Shown here piece after piece: positions 46,357 through 55,238 of a DNA stretch of 64,000 nt (its first letter is position 1; each line of letters starts with the position of its first letter). The translations under genes were made by a program, and so were the position numbers. The notes beneath the pieces are model-generated. The model saw nothing but the letters and a program-made list of their open reading frames with translations, searched no databases and had not been told where the DNA came from. Source of the DNA: Ideonella sp. WA131b (GTDB taxonomy: Bacteria; Pseudomonadota; Gammaproteobacteria; Burkholderiales; Burkholderiaceae_C). The stretch covers positions 1,010,832 through 1,074,831 of the forward strand of contig JAGTJW010000002.1 in assembly GCA_023657425.1 (NCBI GenBank). The letters run 5' to 3'.

Positions 46357-48013
46357 CCTAAGAACCGCTGTTGAACCCGCGCCCGTGCCGGTTTCTTCAA
46401 CGCTGGCGCGGGGTTGAGGCTGTTTGGCACACTCACCCGATGGGTGAAGGCAACGAACCAAAGAAGACGGCTCTGGCGCAGGCCAGCGAGGACGCCATGG
46501 TGGTCGACACGATGGGTGGTCGCGTGCACGTGCGCTGGGACGAGACAGCGCAGGCCACGCCCCACGGACAGATCGTGTTCTTCGCCGAATTCCTGGCCAC
46601 GGCCGGTGTCTTCGACCGCTGGGTGCAGGACTGCCCGCTGAAGTACAGCAGCCCCAACGCATCGCGCCCGCGTGACGTGCTGGGCACGCTGATGCTGGGC
46701 ATCCTGGCCGGCAGCAAGCGCTACGCGCACATTGCCGGCGTGCGCGGCGACGCAGTGGCGGCCAAGGCCCTGGGCCTGCGCGGCATGGTCAGCGAAGACT
46801 CGGTGCGCCGGGCGCTGGCGGCGATGGTGCCCGAGGCCAGCGAACCGTGGATGCGCAGCGCGCTGATGAGCAGCGTGCGCGAAGCACTGGACCGGCCGTG
46901 GGTGTTGGACATGGATGCCACCATCAAGCCGCTGTACGGCCGCCAGGAAGGTGCGGAGATTGGCTACAACCCGCACAAGCCGGGCCGCCCCAGCCACGTG
47001 CTGCACACCTTCTGGGTCGGCAACCTGCGTCTGGTGCTCGATGCGGTGCTCAGTTCGGGCAAGCAACACACCTCGGGCCACGCCAAGGCCGCGATGGCGC
47101 GGCTGCTCGACGAGCTGGGCGACAAGACTCCGGCGCTGGTGCGCGGTGACTGCGGCTATGGCAACGAGGACATCATCGACGTGTGCGAGCAGCGCTCCTT
47201 GAGCTACCTGCTGCGCCTGCGCAAGACGGCCAACGTCAAGCGGCTCATCGAGCGACTGTTCAGGCGCGAGGACTGGACGCGCGCCACCGAGGCCAGCCAG
47301 GGCTGGCAGGCCATCGAAGACGAGCTGCGCCTGAGCGGCTGGAGCAAGGCACGGCGCGTCGTGGTGCTGCGACGGCGCATCAAGCACGACATCGCGCTGA
47401 CGAGCAAGAAGCGCGGCCAGCACGAGACCAACGGGCAACTCGTCCTGGCGCTGCCGCACGACGAGGTGCAAGACAACGCGCAGGTCTGGGAGTACACCGT
47501 ACTGGCGACCAACGCGACGTACGACATCGCGGCGATCGGCCAGCTCTACCGTGATCGCTGCGACTGCGAGAACGGGTTCGACGAGTTGAAGAACCAATGG
47601 GGCTGGGGCGGCTTCACCACGCAAGACATGCACCGCAGCCAGGTCACCGCGCGAGCCGTGGCACTGGTCTACAACTGGTGGAGCTGGTACGTCAGGGCGG
47701 CCAACCCGCAGGCCCGGCGCGAGGCGCTGACGAGCCGGCCACTGCTGCTGGCGGCCGTGGGTCGAGCCACCAGCAGCGGCAACCAGACCACGCTGTACCT
47801 CACGCCGATGCACGCCGAAGCTGGCTTGATCAAGTCGATGATCGCCAACGTTCATGCGGCCATTCAGCACGTCAAAGCTGCTGCGGAGCAGTTGCCAAAG
47901 CTCGACCGCTGGCGGGCACTGCTGGCCTACATCTGCCAGCGCATCGTCGGCCAAATCGGCCTGCCAACCCCGCCGCCGCCGCTCCCGGCGCCGGGGTAAC
48001 TGCTGCATTTAGG
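46357..48013 (+). mobile_element. IS1380-family element
   Basis: Ends begin CCTAA on both sides (CCTAAGAACC / CCTAAATGCA), flanked by the 5-bp duplication TTGAT at 46352-46356 and 48014-48018. Length 1657 bp. It is inserted in the 5' part of the IS1634 element. Confidence 0.85.
46440..47999 (+). CDS. IS1380-family transposase
   Basis: 519 residues from ATG 46440. WVLDMDATIKPLYGRQEGAE and YNPHKPGRPSHVLH (first Asp and the YNP..GRPS motif), ALVRGDCGYGNEDI (second Asp), YRDRCDCENGFDELKNQWG (Glu). Matches DDE group 1 transposases. Complete. Confidence 0.92.
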   Translation: MGEGNEPKKTALAQASEDAMVVDTMGGRVHVRWDETAQATPHGQIVFFAEFLATAGVFDRWVQDCPLKYSSPNASRPRDVLGTLMLGILAGSKRYAHIAGVRGDAVAAKALGLRGMVSEDSVRRALAAMVPEASEPWMRSALMSSVREALDRPWVLDMDATIKPLYGRQEGAEIGYNPHKPGRPSHVLHTFWVGNLRLVLDAVLSSGKQHTSGHAKAAMARLLDELGDKTPALVRGDCGYGNEDIIDVCEQRSLSYLLRLRKTANVKRLIERLFRREDWTRATEASQGWQAIEDELRLSGWSKARRVVVLRRRIKHDIALTSKKRGQHETNGQLVLALPHDEVQDNAQVWEYTVLATNATYDIAAIGQLYRDRCDCENGFDELKNQWGWGGFTTQDMHRSQVTARAVALVYNWWSWYVRAANPQARREALTSRPLLLAAVGRATSSGNQTTLYLTPMHAEAGLIKSMIANVHAAIQHVKAAAEQLPKLDRWRALLAYICQRIVGQIGLPTPPPPLPAPG

Positions 48014-48078
48014 TTGATTACATTGGCGCCGGGGCGAGAAAATCGCTCGAACTCGGCTTTTGGTGTCGAACTCGGGGG

Positions 48079-48842
48079 TTCAGGCCTTCACGCAGGATCT
48101 GCATGCCCACGGCGGTGAGCCCACAGCGATCGCCCACGTCTGCATGGACATGAGTGCGGCGTACCTCAAGGGGGCTGCCACCTACCTGCCCAACGCGCTG
48201 GTCAGCTACGACCGCTTCCACGTCGTCAAACTCGCAGGCGAAGCCATGGACGAGGTGCGCGCAGCCGAGTGGAAGACCGAGCAGGCGCAGGTGCAGCAGG
48301 AACTGGGCGTGCTGACGGCCAAGCAGCGCCGCTCCATCCTGTGGGGCATGCGCAGGAATCCTTCGGGCTGGACGGCCACGCAGCTTCAAGCCATGCACTG
48401 GTTGCAGCGAGCAAACCTGAAGACTGCGCGTGCCTGGCGGCTGAAGATGGCGCTGCGCGAGGTGTTCGCCAACGCACGCCGCCACAACCAACCCGAGCTC
48501 GCTTGCGCCGAGTTGAAGGCCTGGCTGTCGTGGGCGCGGCGCAGTCGCCTGGAGCCCTTCAAGCGGCTGGCGGCCACGCTCAGAGACCACTTCGATTCAG
48601 TCGTGCGAGGCATGCTCGATCACCGCAGCAACGCCTTCGTCGAGGCGATGAACGGGCTGATGCAGCAAGCCAAGCGCGCGGCCCGCGGCTTCAGGACAGC
48701 AGCCAACTTCATCGCCATCGCTTATCTGCGCCTGGGCAAGCTCACCCACTTGCCGGCATCGCCCTTCGTGCCGGCAATGGCACTGTCAGCGGGCCTGACA
48801 CAGCATCGGATGTGCGGTCAAGTTCCACACGGAACGGCATAG
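48079..48842 (+). pseudogene. ISL3-family transposase, C-terminal part
   Basis: About 254 residues: AHVCMDMSAAYLKGAATYLP, SYDRFHVVKLAGEAMDEVR, SNAFVEAMNGLMQQAKRAAR. The second catalytic Asp and Glu are present; zinc motif and first Asp are missing. Confidence 0.88.
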
Positions 48843-48846
48843 AGCC
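48079..48846 (+). mobile_element. ISL3-family remnant (different from the composite ISL3)
   Basis: 3' part only; ends at 48846 with GGAACGGCATAGAGCC, the common ISL3 terminus. It abuts attC sequence AAGCTGACC, so it had inserted in an attC. Confidence 0.85.
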
Positions 48847-48959
48847 AAGCTGACCCGCTACGGCAGGCGTTGTAAGCCCGGCCTGAGCCAGTTGTACTAT
48901 CGTCTCAGTCCGGGCTTACAACGCCCGCCTCCGCGGGCAGCTTAGCTCGAACGTTAGGC
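48847..48959 (+). other. attC site 12, 3' part
   Basis: AAGCTGACCCGC to R' GTTAGGC, class B palindrome. It lacks R'' and the first ~16 bp; probably the other half of the site at 44103. Confidence 0.85.
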
Positions 48960-49412
48960 CTCGCGATCCACTCACCGTGCAGGCCCAGCGCTTCGTATGC
49001 GCCGTTCAGCATCGCACACGATCCCGCGCTTCGTACACGCCATGAATGCCAATTCAAACGCAATGCCTGGCATCGCTACGGAGATGCGCGTCAAACTCTC
49101 CAACGCCAATGACTGGTCACGGTCAGCGCAAGGTGAACCAGTCGTCGCAGTAGGAAGCCGTTCCTTAACCCCGCAAGCTCCGGTCCAACTGGCCAGCCAC
49201 GCGACAGGTCGCACGCCAGGCAAGGCGCAAAGCGCCCTGCCAAGTTGCCGGTCGGGTGCAGCGGCAGCCGAGTAAGGCCCCCGCTATCGCCTTCTTCGTG
49301 CTACGGCACGGTCAACAGCCGGTCCATCGACATCGAGCCGTCCGCAGCGCGGAGCGGGAGGCGCCCGTCGAGTCCCTGGAAATTCACCAACCGCGGGTTT
49401 ACCCTCAGCGAG
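48960..49412 (+). other. Cassette without convincing gene, family D (copy 1)
   Basis: 453 bp. A 92-residue frame from 48997 has no known domain and low-complexity composition. The sequence is a diverged copy of 55744-56186; both end with CCGCGGGTTTACCC just before attC. Confidence 0.6.
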
Positions 49413-49541
49413 GCCTAACCCCTCGCTCAAGCTGACCCGCTACGGCAGTCTTTGTAAGCCCGGCCTGAGGTACTCTGTACATCTTCTCAGTCCGGGCTTA
49501 CAAAGCCTGCCTACGCGGGCAGCTTAGCTCGAACGTTAGGC
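49413..49541 (+). other. attC site 13
   Basis: 129 bp, R'' GCCTAAC, R' GTTAGGC, class D palindrome. Confidence 0.93.
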
Positions 49542-49573
49542 CTCAGAAACTGAACTTGTGGCGCGCCATCACC

Positions 49574-50017
49574 ATGAATGCAACCAGCCCGTCGCTCGAA
49601 GAGTTCCTCGTTCAAGCAGAGATGGCTTTTCGCTTCCTCGAGGACGAATATGGTTGTGTTAAGCAGTCTTCGGCCGCCTCACTGCATCCGAACCCCTTCT
49701 CTGTTCGCTATGAGAACGCACTCACCGCAGTAGTTGTCGAAGGAGTGAACTGGGGTAGCGCAGCCATAGTGTCAGTCGGCAAGAAAGGCGGAAGACCGGG
49801 GAACATCCATGAGCTCGTGCCACTGTGGACCCTTGCTCGCCTTGAAGCCGAAGGAAAGGAGAACGCACTCACGGTCGCAGGTCAATTCGCACAGTTGCAG
49901 GCGAGCGCAGCCGCCCTACAGAGGTTGGCTGGACCAGCGCTTCAGGGGGACTTCGCTGCAATCGAAGCTGCTCGCGCATATCTAGAAGAACACGTGCCCA
50001 AAGCTTCAACTCCCTGA
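49574..50017 (+). CDS. Hypothetical protein (cassette)
   Basis: 147 residues from ATG 49574. SLEEFLVQAEMAFRFLEDEY, FSVRYENALTAVVVEGVNWG, then a Gly-rich turn and two helices (LPLWTLARLEAEG-like region and AAALQRLAGPALQGDF). Well-mixed codon use and no membrane segment suggest a real soluble protein. Its beginning resembles small immunity-like or DUF-type cassette proteins, but I cannot name a family. Confidence 0.65.
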   Translation: MNATSPSLEEFLVQAEMAFRFLEDEYGCVKQSSAASLHPNPFSVRYENALTAVVVEGVNWGSAAIVSVGKKGGRPGNIHELVPLWTLARLEAEGKENALTVAGQFAQLQASAAALQRLAGPALQGDFAAIEAARAYLEEHVPKASTP

Positions 50018-50051
50018 CGCATGCCCCAGCTCGTATGCGCTGCGAACTGAG

Positions 50052-50139
50052 GCCTAACCCCTCGCTCAAGCTGACCCGCTACGGCATGCAGCGTAAGCCT
50101 GGTGTGCGGCGCCTTCGGCACCTTCGCACACCACGCTTA
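50052..50139 (+). other. attC site 14, 5' part
   Basis: R'' GCCTAAC and the 5' arm with class C loop, broken by an IS21-family element after CGCTTA. The 3' part is at 53584-53630. Confidence 0.9.
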
Positions 50140-50329
50140 TGTGGGCGCCGGCTTGAATTTGTCTTCTTTCAGCCGGTCTGAACGTGCGTGTTCTTGCTGA
50201 TCCGTCTTCTTCGGATCACCGTCTCTGACGGTCTTCTTCAGCTCCGTTCTCCTTCTTCTTCAGACTCTGCGCCGACGAGTGTTCGCTCGAGGTGGTTGTC
50301 GCGCTCGACGGGTTCGTTGGGGAGCGACG

Positions 50330-50887
50330 ATGGCCAAGGCGGGACAGCGCAAGTGCATGTCGTGCGGGGAGTTTTTCCTCCCCGACCATCGCAGCGGTGA
50401 ACGTCAGCGCTACTGCTGCGCCGTCGATTGCCGGCGCGCGAGCAAGGCAGCCAGCCAGGCCGCCTGGTTGTCCAAGCCATCCAACCGCGACTACTTCAGC
50501 GGCCCCGTGCACGTCGCCCGCGTCCAGGCTTGGCGCGCCGCGCATCCCGGCTACAGCTGCGACCGGGTGCGCCCGCCGCGGGCGTTACAAGATCTCTTGC
50601 CGCTGCAAGTGCCTGATTCGATTGAGGAATCGGCCAATCGTGTCGAGGCTCCCGGGGCGCCCCCGACCGTGGCGTTACAAGATCTCTTGATCGCCGAATC
50701 GCCTTTGCTGGCGGGGCTTGTGGCCCATCTGTTCCAGCCGGCGCTACAAGATGACATGGCCAGCACCACCCGGCGCCTCGTACAACTTGGGCGCGACGTG
50801 ATCAACGGGAGGTGCGGTGAAGGCCATCAAGCAGCTACTTCGGCCCGAGCGGCTGCGCCAGGTCCCCGAGCAGTTCAGCTGGGTTGA
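50330..50887 (+). CDS. IS21 accessory cysteine-rich protein
   Basis: 185 residues from ATG 50330. An N-terminal zinc-ribbon-like module (RKCMSCGEFFLPDHRSGERQ, then YCCAVDCRRASK) is followed by AWRAAHPGYSC. Three spaced copies of ALQDLL or ALQDDM lie in the second half (DNA GTTACAAGATCTCTTG twice). Such Cys-rich ORFs precede istA in some IS21 relatives; role unknown, perhaps target or end binding. Overlaps the next ORF by 71 bp. Confidence 0.6.
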   Translation: MAKAGQRKCMSCGEFFLPDHRSGERQRYCCAVDCRRASKAASQAAWLSKPSNRDYFSGPVHVARVQAWRAAHPGYSCDRVRPPRALQDLLPLQVPDSIEESANRVEAPGAPPTVALQDLLIAESPLLAGLVAHLFQPALQDDMASTTRRLVQLGRDVINGRCGEGHQAATSARAAAPGPRAVQLG

Positions 50888-51239
50888 CCAGGCGCTCGTG
50901 CAGCAGCACTTCATCGACCGCTGTGAGGCCCGCTCGGCGGCGCTGTACCTGTTCCTGGTCACGGTGTCCGATGCCCAGGGCCTGAGCTACTACGGCTCGG
51001 CCACGCTCGCCCGGCGGCTGCACCTGAGTGACGAGCAGTTCGCCGCGGCACGCCAGCAGCTCATCGAGCTGGATCTCATCGCCTATCGCTCGCCGCTGTA
51101 CCAGGTGCTGGCCCTGCCGGGGACCGTGGCGGCGCAGCGCCCGGCGCCGCGTCCACCGGGCGTTGCCGGGGCCAACACCGGCGGCCAGCCCGTGAGCCTG
51201 GCCGCGCTGCTGCAGCAGGCTCGAGCGCGCCGTGGTTGA
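50817..51239 (+). CDS. IS21 accessory helix-turn-helix protein
   Basis: 140 residues from GTG 50817. Helical N-terminus FSWVDQALVQQHFIDRCEAR and a winged-helix-like part LARRLHLSDEQFAAARQQLI. Stop overlaps the istA GTG start by 8 bp, so the genes are coupled. A DNA-binding regulatory role is inferred. Confidence 0.6.
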   Translation: MKAIKQLLRPERLRQVPEQFSWVDQALVQQHFIDRCEARSAALYLFLVTVSDAQGLSYYGSATLARRLHLSDEQFAAARQQLIELDLIAYRSPLYQVLALPGTVAAQRPAPRPPGVAGANTGGQPVSLAALLQQARARRG

Positions 51240-52692
51240 CTACGAGACCTACTGCCGCATCCGTGACCACCTGGTGCGCCAGCAACTCACGGTGGCGCAG
51301 ACCGCGCGAGCGCTGGGCCTGGATGTACGCACCGTCGCCCGGTGGGCGCAGGCCGAACAGTTCCGAGCGCGCAAGGCCGTGCTGCGCGCCAGCAAGCTCG
51401 ACGCCTTCAAGGGCCAGATCGTGCGCTGGCTCGACGCCCACCCGTACAGCGCCCAGCAGATCTACCAGCGGCTGCTCGAGGCCGGCTACGGCGGCGGCAT
51501 CACCATCGTCAAGGACTACGTGCACCGCATCCGCCCGCGACAGCGGCCGGCCTTCCTCAAGCTGGACTTCGAGCCGGGCGAGTGCGCGCAGCTCGACTGG
51601 GGTGAGTTCGGCACCGTCGCCGTGGGCAACACGCGCCGGCGCCTGAGCTTCTTCGTGATGGTGCTGTGCTACAGCCGGCGCATGTACCTGGAGTTCACCG
51701 TGTCGCAGGAGATGGAGTTCTTCCTGGCCTGCCACGAGAACGCCTTCGCCGCCTTCGGTTCAGTGCCCGCGCGGCTGATGGTCGACAACCTGAAGTCCGC
51801 CGTGCTCAAGCGCCTGGTCGGTGAGGCGCCGGTGTTCAACCCCAAGTACCTCGACTTCTCGCGCCATTGGGGCTTCCAGATCACCCCCTGCAACGTGGCT
51901 TCGGGTTGGGAGAAGGGACGCGTGGAGAACGGCGTGGGTTACGTGAAGAAGAACTTCCTGGCCGGCCAGGAGTTCATCGACTTCAGCGCCGTGCAGCCCG
52001 CCGCGCAGCTGTGGGTGGACACGGTGGCCGACGTGCGCGTGCACGGCGCCACCCAGCGCCGACCCGTGGACATGTTCGAGGAAGAGCGCGCCCGCCTCAA
52101 GCGGCTCAACCCCGTCGGGTTCGACCTCGCACGCGTGCGCACGGCAAGCGTCAACAAGCAGTTCCGCGTCGCGCTGGACTCCAACACCTACTCCGTGCCC
52201 TCGCGCCATGTGGGTCAACGCCTGACCCTGAAGGCCTGGGCCGACCGCTTGTGCATCTATGCCCACGACCAACTCGTCGCGCTCCACGCGCGAAGCATGC
52301 AGCGCAACAAGGACTTCGAGCTTGCCGAGCACGCCCAGCAACTCGCCCAGCAGCGCAAGAGCGCCCGCGAGCAACGCCTGCTGGTGCAGTTCCTGGCCCT
52401 GTCGCCGCGCGCCCAAGCCTACCGCGAGGGCCTGGAGGCCCGGCGTGTGAACGCCCGGGTGCACCTGCGCCAGATCCTCGCCCTGGCCGAGATGCACGGC
52501 CGCGAGGCCGTCGAGCGCGCCATCGACGACGGTCTGGAGCTGCAGGCCTTCAGCGCCGAGTACATCGCCCACATCCTGGCCGCGCGCCGGCGCATCGGGG
52601 CCGAGCCCGCCGCCCTGCAGCTCACCCGCAGTGCCGACCTGCTCGACATCGAGATCCCCGCGCCCGACCTGTCCATCTACGACCGTGAGTGA
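51232..52692 (+). CDS. istA: IS21-family transposase IstA
   Basis: 486 residues from GTG 51232. N-terminal helix-turn-helix VAQTARALGLDVRTVARWAQ. DDE core: ECAQLDWGEFGTV (first Asp), LMVDNLKSAV (second Asp), WEKGRVENGVGYVKKNFL (Glu). C-terminal beta-barrel and tail. Complete. Confidence 0.95.
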   Translation: MVDYETYCRIRDHLVRQQLTVAQTARALGLDVRTVARWAQAEQFRARKAVLRASKLDAFKGQIVRWLDAHPYSAQQIYQRLLEAGYGGGITIVKDYVHRIRPRQRPAFLKLDFEPGECAQLDWGEFGTVAVGNTRRRLSFFVMVLCYSRRMYLEFTVSQEMEFFLACHENAFAAFGSVPARLMVDNLKSAVLKRLVGEAPVFNPKYLDFSRHWGFQITPCNVASGWEKGRVENGVGYVKKNFLAGQEFIDFSAVQPAAQLWVDTVADVRVHGATQRRPVDMFEEERARLKRLNPVGFDLARVRTASVNKQFRVALDSNTYSVPSRHVGQRLTLKAWADRLCIYAHDQLVALHARSMQRNKDFELAEHAQQLAQQRKSAREQRLLVQFLALSPRAQAYREGLEARRVNARVHLRQILALAEMHGREAVERAIDDGLELQAFSAEYIAHILAARRRIGAEPAALQLTRSADLLDIEIPAPDLSIYDRE

Positions 52693-52705
52693 AGGAGCGA
52701 CAACC

Positions 52706-53467
52706 ATGCGAGCACGCCACGCCCACCCCGATGCCCTGTCCGCGCAGGCCAAGCTCACCGCGCTGAACCTGCCGTTCATGCGCGAGAACTACCAGCCACT
52801 GGCCAAGGCCGCCGCCGACAAGCAGTGGTCGCACTTGGCCTACTTCGCCGAGCTGCTCAACGGCGAGGCCGCCCAGCGCGAGGACCGACGCGTGCAGCGC
52901 TGCATCCGCCAGGCCCGCTTCCCCGTGCTCAAGACCATCGACAAGTTCGACTGGAACTGGCCCACCAAGATCAACCGGCCGCAGATACAGAACCTGTTCC
53001 ACCTGGACTTCGTGGCCCGGCACGCCAACGTGGTGTTCATCTCCGGCGTCGGCCTGGGCAAGAGCCACTTGATGACGGCCCTGGGCTATGCAGCGTGCCA
53101 GCGCGGGCACTCGGTGCTGTTCACCGGCGCCATCGACATCATCAACACGCTGGCCACCGCGCAGGCCGCCGGCGGCCTCAAGCGGGCGCTGGCAGCCTAC
53201 GTCAAGCCCGAGGTGCTGTGCATCGACGAGCTGGGCTACCTGCCCATCGACAAGTTCGGCGCCGACTGCCTGTTCCAGATCATCAGCCACCGCTACGAGC
53301 GCGGCACCACGCTGTTGACAACGAATCGCCCGTACAAGCAATGGGCCGGGATCTTCAACAACGACGCGACCCTGGCCTCGGCACTCCTGGACAGGCTGCT
53401 GCACCACGTCGAGACCGTCGTGATCGAAGGCAAGAGCTACCGCGGCCAGTCACACGCCGAGATCTGA
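52706..53467 (+). CDS. istB: IS21-family helper ATPase IstB
   Basis: 253 residues from ATG 52706, with GGAG upstream. AAA+ ATPase: Walker A region FISGVGLGKSHLMTALG (first Gly of the usual GxxGxGKS is replaced, SGVGLGKS), Walker B VLCIDELGYLP, sensor LLTTNRPYKQW. IstB selects the target DNA and stimulates IstA. Complete. Confidence 0.94.
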   Translation: MRARHAHPDALSAQAKLTALNLPFMRENYQPLAKAAADKQWSHLAYFAELLNGEAAQREDRRVQRCIRQARFPVLKTIDKFDWNWPTKINRPQIQNLFHLDFVARHANVVFISGVGLGKSHLMTALGYAACQRGHSVLFTGAIDIINTLATAQAAGGLKRALAAYVKPEVLCIDELGYLPIDKFGADCLFQIISHRYERGTTLLTTNRPYKQWAGIFNNDATLASALLDRLLHHVETVVIEGKSYRGQSHAEI

Positions 53468-53583
53468 AGCACGCCGGCATCCACTGCGTGCCGCGTCAGC
53501 GCCGGCATCACGCCACTCCCTCCGCGATCCCCTCAGCATTTCGAAACCGGCCAGAACTCAACACGTTCGCACCGGCGCCCACA

Positions 53584-53630
53584 CGCTTACACTGCATGCC
53601 TCCGCGGGCAGCTTAGCTCGAACGTTAGGC
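53584..53630 (+). other. attC site 14, 3' part
   Basis: CGCTTACACTGC to R' GTTAGGC (53624-53630); completes 50052-50139 once the IS21 element and one CGCTTA copy are removed. Confidence 0.9.
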
Positions 53631-54006
53631 AGCACAAGAAGACCCGATCTGATGCGATGTGTAGTTTTCTGAGCCGCCGCACGAATGCACGAGCTCCGGC
53701 CAGTGCGGCAATCATTCTTGCGTGGGTTTTCTGCCCTACCTTGCAGGGGCGCTTGCGCGGCGTCACAGCATCGCAGCGCTCACACCCTACGCTTGGCTGC
53801 AGCGCTTCGCGGTCAGCAGTGTTTGAACTTGATCCGCCGCTGTCAGTCAGAGCTTGGTGCCGCCGCCAAACAGGCAACTGCGGCTTCGCTGTACGCTTGC
53901 CGTGGCGGCGGACTTGGACGCATCGCGGGAGCCCTGCGCGACTGCTCGACCTCCACACTTCGCCAGCTTGGATACTCTCACCCGCCCATGTCGGCTGCAC
54001 AGTGCT
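53631..54006 (+). other. Cassette without convincing gene, family C (copy 1)
   Basis: 376 bp. Open frames exist on both strands and run through attC (for example from ATG 53657), but composition is low-complexity and no domain is seen. Close copy at 55239-55614. Confidence 0.6.
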
Positions 54007-54135
54007 GCCTAACCCCTCGCTCAAGCTGACCCGCTACGGCAGGCGCTGTAAGCCTGGTCCGCGGCACATGGTGCATCATCGCGAACCAGGCTTACAGCGC
54101 CCGCCTACGCGGGCAGCTTAGCTCGAACGTTAGGC
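54007..54135 (+). other. attC site 15
   Basis: 129 bp, R'' GCCTAAC, R' GTTAGGC, class A palindrome. Confidence 0.93.
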
Positions 54136-54545
54136 AACACAAACGAAGTCCGTGGTGCGCCAGCAGAGTCAGCGCCTGTCGGCGTGTGTTGAACAGCCAC
54201 GAAGTCGCAGCAACGTCTCTTTACCGAGGTCAGCTTGTTCAAGCCTCAGGCACATGACCAAATCGAATCAACCCACTCCGTCATGTCAATAACTCGGCCA
54301 AGAGTGCAGCGCTTTCTCAGCCGGATCACCCGCAAGAAGCGCCCCGATCAAACAGCCAGAGCTCAGTCAGTTGGTCGGGCCGCCGCTCTCCAGCCGCTTG
54401 TGGCTTCACTCAGCTGTAGCTGGAGCGGCGGCTTGAAGACCCGACACACCACCTTCTTCTGCGCGGAGCGGGAGGCACCGCTGAGTGTCAGCAAGCGGAA
54501 GTGCCTTCACCTAACCCAGAGGTTTGCGGGTAAACCCTCAGTGTT
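54136..54545 (+). other. Cassette without convincing gene, family A (full copy)
   Basis: 410 bp, diverged copy of 21445-21854; its first 105 bp equal the remnant at 31241-31345. A frame from 54235 runs through attC; no domain. Confidence 0.6.
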
Positions 54546-54674
54546 GCCTAATTCCTCGCTCAAGCTGACCCGCTACGGCAGGCGCTGTAAGCCTGGTCCG
54601 CGGCACATGGTGCATCATCGCGTACCAGGCTTACAGCGCCTGCCTCCGCTGGCAGCTTAGCTCGAACGTTAGGC
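54546..54674 (+). other. attC site 16
   Basis: 129 bp. R'' is GCCTAAT (last base changed) and R' GTTAGGC; class A palindrome. The altered R'' may weaken pairing. Confidence 0.9.
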
Positions 54675-54720
54675 ATCACAGAACATCCCTTCCTCTTCAC
54701 AACCGCCAACGGAGGCTTCC

Positions 54721-54933
54721 ATGGCAACCGAGAACTTCCGCGTAACGCATCCCGTCGAGGTCCAGAATGACGCCAAAGCCCGCGTTGCTCTTGACTTAAT
54801 GGATCGCATCTCTCAGTGGGAGGAAGGCAAGGATGCGGAGAAGAAGAAGCGAGACTACTGGCTTACTCTGTACGCGCAGTGCTACAGGGCTGCGAACGGG
54901 GATGGCCTGAAACATGTTCTTGAACGAGAGTAG
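54721..54933 (+). CDS. Small hypothetical protein (cassette)
   Basis: 70 residues with GGAGG 8 bp upstream of ATG 54721. Highly charged: VTHPVEVQNDAKARVALDLM, DRISQWEEGKDAEKKKRDYW, then CYRAANGDGLKHVL. Mostly helical, cytosolic, family unknown. Confidence 0.6.
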   Translation: MATENFRVTHPVEVQNDAKARVALDLMDRISQWEEGKDAEKKKRDYWLTLYAQCYRAANGDGLKHVLERE

Positions 54934-55036
54934 CCGCCTCAAGCAGTTTCTCTACGCTGCTGCCAAACTGTGGCAGCAGCATCTCGATGATTCGCAGTCG
55001 CTTCTCTTGCTCAACTTCGCTAGGGATGTTGCTTGA
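54914..55036 (+). CDS. Possible 40-residue protein overlapping the preceding gene
   Basis: ATG 54914 lies inside the end of the 70-residue gene, another frame: MFLNESSRLKQFLYAAAKLW, then QQHLDDSQSLLLLNFARDVA. An amphipathic helix is plausible. It may be translated by coupling; equally it may be chance. A 10-bp hairpin (54956-54980, arms GCTGCTGCCA/TGGCAGCAGC) lies within it. Confidence 0.3.
   Translation: MFLNESSRLKQFLYAAAKLWQQHLDDSQSLLLLNFARDVA
54956..54980. other. Perfect 10-bp hairpin
   Basis: GCTGCTGCCA, loop AACTG, TGGCAGCAGC. No T-run follows, so it is not a standard terminator. Confidence 0.6.
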
Positions 55037-55109
55037 GTCCATACTTGCCTTTCTATTGCCATGATGATGGCGCTAACGCCGTGAACGTCACGGCCCGTAA
55101 ATCAGTGAT

Positions 55110-55238
55110 GCCTAACCCCTCGTTAAAGCCGACCCGCTACGGCAGGCAGCGTAAGCCTGGGCTGAGGCACTTTGTGCATCATCTCAGCCCAGGCTTACGC
55201 TGCCCGCCTCCGCGGGCGGCTTAACTCGAACGTTAGGC
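55110..55238 (+). other. attC site 17
   Basis: 129 bp, R'' GCCTAAC, R' GTTAGGC, class E palindrome. Confidence 0.92.

Larger units (their letters stand above)
44502..48078 (-). mobile_element. IS1634-family element, interrupted by an IS1380-family element
   Basis: Both ends are CCCCCGAGTTCGACAC (44502-44517; inverted at 48063-48078). The transposase is complete. Between its start and the right end an IS1380-type element is nested. The outer flanks differ, so a neighbour was lost on at least one side. Confidence 0.8.
50140..53583 (+). mobile_element. IS21-family element in an attC stem
   Basis: 3444 bp with ends TGTGGGCGCCGG and CCGGCGCCCACA (perfect 12 bp), flanked by the 6-bp duplication CGCTTA (50134-50139 and 53584-53589). 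Contains two accessory ORFs, istA and istB. Confidence 0.92.

Noticed and set aside
53587..54024. 145-residue minus-strand frame, similar at 55195-55632
   Set aside because: Similarity follows from the DNA repeat of family C cassettes; it begins in attC and competes with an equally long plus-strand frame, so neither is supported as a gene.
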